Source: Bacteroidales bacterium (GTDB lineage Bacteria > Bacteroidota > Bacteroidia > Bacteroidales > F082). Taken from it: DNA of 6,490 nt. Shown here piece by piece: positions 6,023 through 6,490 of the stretch. The notes below the pieces were generated by a model. The model had not been told where the DNA came from, ran no database searches, and worked only from the letters and a program-made list of their open reading frames with translations. The position numbers and the translations under genes were made by a program. Every line of letters starts with the position of its first letter. Within the stretch, counting starts at the first letter, position 1. The stretch covers positions 1-6,490 of the forward strand of contig JADYZK010000381.1 in the NCBI GenBank assembly GCA_020853175.1, written 5' to 3'.

Positions 6023-6043
6023 TTAATGGTCAATGGTTAATGG
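6023..6043. repeat. Second heptamer array, TTAATGG/TCAATGG, 3 copies
   Basis: Three adjacent 7-base units read TTAATGG, TCAATGG, TTAATGG. The unit is unrelated in sequence to GTGAAGA but has the same 7-base period and the same pattern of a single variable base, which suggests a shared mechanism of expansion. Confidence 0.75.
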
Positions 6044-6109
6044 GCTGGCGCGAGATATAGTGAGCTGTGATGTGTGAAGAATTGCGAAACAAAAAACAAA
6101 GAACAAAAA

Positions 6110-6490
6110 CTAAGCTTCTTTCCCTACTATTACGGTGAGCATACTTTCTGGGGATAAATATTTCTGTGCCAAAAGCAGCAGCTCTTCACTTGTGATGCTG
6201 TTGAAAGCGGCAAGGCTGTCCTCGAAATATTTCATTCCCAATTTATTTTCAAGTGTAATCAAAAACTTTTCAGCTTGGTGATAAACGCCATCCAACGATC
6301 GGGTGTAGGTTCCGGTGAGGTAGTTTTTTACCAAAGTAAGCTCGTCATCACTCACTTTCTCGTTACAAAGCAAGTTCAACTCCGATTGAATTTCTTTCAA
6401 GGCTTGGCGCGTAACCTCACTGCCCACTTCGGTTCTGATCATAAAGCCGGTGGCTTTTCTTTGTGTGCTGATGGCACTTGAAATACCATA
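6110..6490 (-). CDS. C-terminal part of an M16-family (insulinase/pitrilysin-like) zinc peptidase or its inactive partner subunit
   Basis: The minus-strand frame is open from the right edge to a TAG at 6110-6112 and shows 126 residues; the N-terminal part and the start lie outside the window. Visible features are YGISSAIS at the left end of the fragment, then about one-third of the way in SELNLLCNEKVSDDELTLVKNYLTG, RSLDGVYHQAE, and the closing YLSPESMLTVIVGK. Short elements such as DDEL-x-x-VKNYLTG, the RSLD-A pattern and the terminal TVIVG strand are typical of the C-terminal M16 domain. The zinc motif HxxEH would lie well upstream, so I cannot tell a catalytic subunit from the inactive half common in Bacteroidota M16 pairs. 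It is convergent with the methyltransferase gene and not part of the glycan operon. A T-rich stretch follows its stop on the coding strand, without a clear hairpin. Confidence 0.82.
   Translation of the reverse strand, partial: YGISSAISTQRKATGFMIRTEVGSEVTRQALKEIQSELNLLCNEKVSDDELTLVKNYLTGTYTRSLDGVYHQAEKFLITLENKLGMKYFEDSLAAFNSITSEELLLLAQKYLSPESMLTVIVGKEA

Larger units (their letters stand above)
5783..6109. other. Gene-free, repeat-dense interval between convergent genes
   Basis: These 327 bases hold no credible gene. From left to right they contain most of the heptamer array, a REP-like palindrome (5874-5899), an AT-rich stretch with four TGTTCAC heptamers (5927-5980), a purine tract with an 8-base tandem duplication (6000-6015), a second heptamer array (6023-6043), and an A-rich tract at 6087-6110 that reads as T-rich downstream of the M16 stop codon. 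I see no tRNA, no CRISPR and no strong intrinsic terminator. Minus-strand reading frames across it translate the repeats and look spurious. Confidence 0.8.

Noticed and set aside
6087..6112. Rho-independent terminator after the M16 gene
   Set aside because: The tract is T-rich on the minus strand, but there is no GC-rich hairpin in front of it.
6275..6481. Plus-strand 68-residue open frame at the right edge
   Set aside because: It lies antisense to the M16 coding region, whose family motifs are clear.

Overview
The window looks like chromosomal DNA of a Bacteroidota bacterium, probably an environmental or uncultured lineage. The evidence is two exact matches to the Bacteroidota -7 promoter element TAnnTTTG (259-266 and 4575-4582), weak or absent Shine-Dalgarno sequences, a C-terminal domain typical of Bacteroidota M23 peptidases at the left edge, and tandem heptamer repeats of a kind often seen in this phylum. 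I cannot name a genus.

Layout. 1-204 is the 3' end of a probable M23-type peptidase gene. 205-288 is a short promoter-bearing gap. 289-4505 is a tightly packed four-gene operon: a membrane-anchored family 2 glycosyltransferase (polyprenyl-phosphate sugar synthase type), a WecD-like sugar N-acetyltransferase, a WecE sugar aminotransferase, and a GT-C (PMT/ArnT-like) membrane glycosyltransferase. Each junction overlaps, by 8, 4 and 1 bases, so the genes are probably translationally coupled. 4598-5782 is a THUMP-domain 23S rRNA methyltransferase of the RlmL type, apparently starting with TTG. 5783-6109 is a 327-base gene-free stretch between convergent genes, dense in repeats. 6110-6490 (minus strand) is the C-terminal part of an M16 peptidase that runs off the right edge.

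How the genes may work together. WecE and WecD make dTDP-Fuc4NAc in enterobacteria. Here they sit between a GT2 that should load a sugar onto a polyprenyl phosphate and a GT-C enzyme that should use such a lipid-linked sugar on the far side of the inner membrane. This matches, function for function, the enterobacterial Arn pathway (ArnB aminotransferase, ArnA formyltransferase, ArnC GT2, ArnT GT-C), with an N-acetylated dTDP-amino-sugar in place of UDP-Ara4N. I infer a compact cassette that decorates a cell-surface molecule with Fuc4NAc or a related 4-acetamido sugar. The acceptor is unknown.

The most unusual non-coding region is 5772-6043. It holds a 10-copy heptamer array that supplies the methyltransferase stop codon, a REP-like palindrome, four TGTTCAC heptamers in a near-symmetrical inverted layout, a purine-only 8-base duplication, and a second, unrelated heptamer array.
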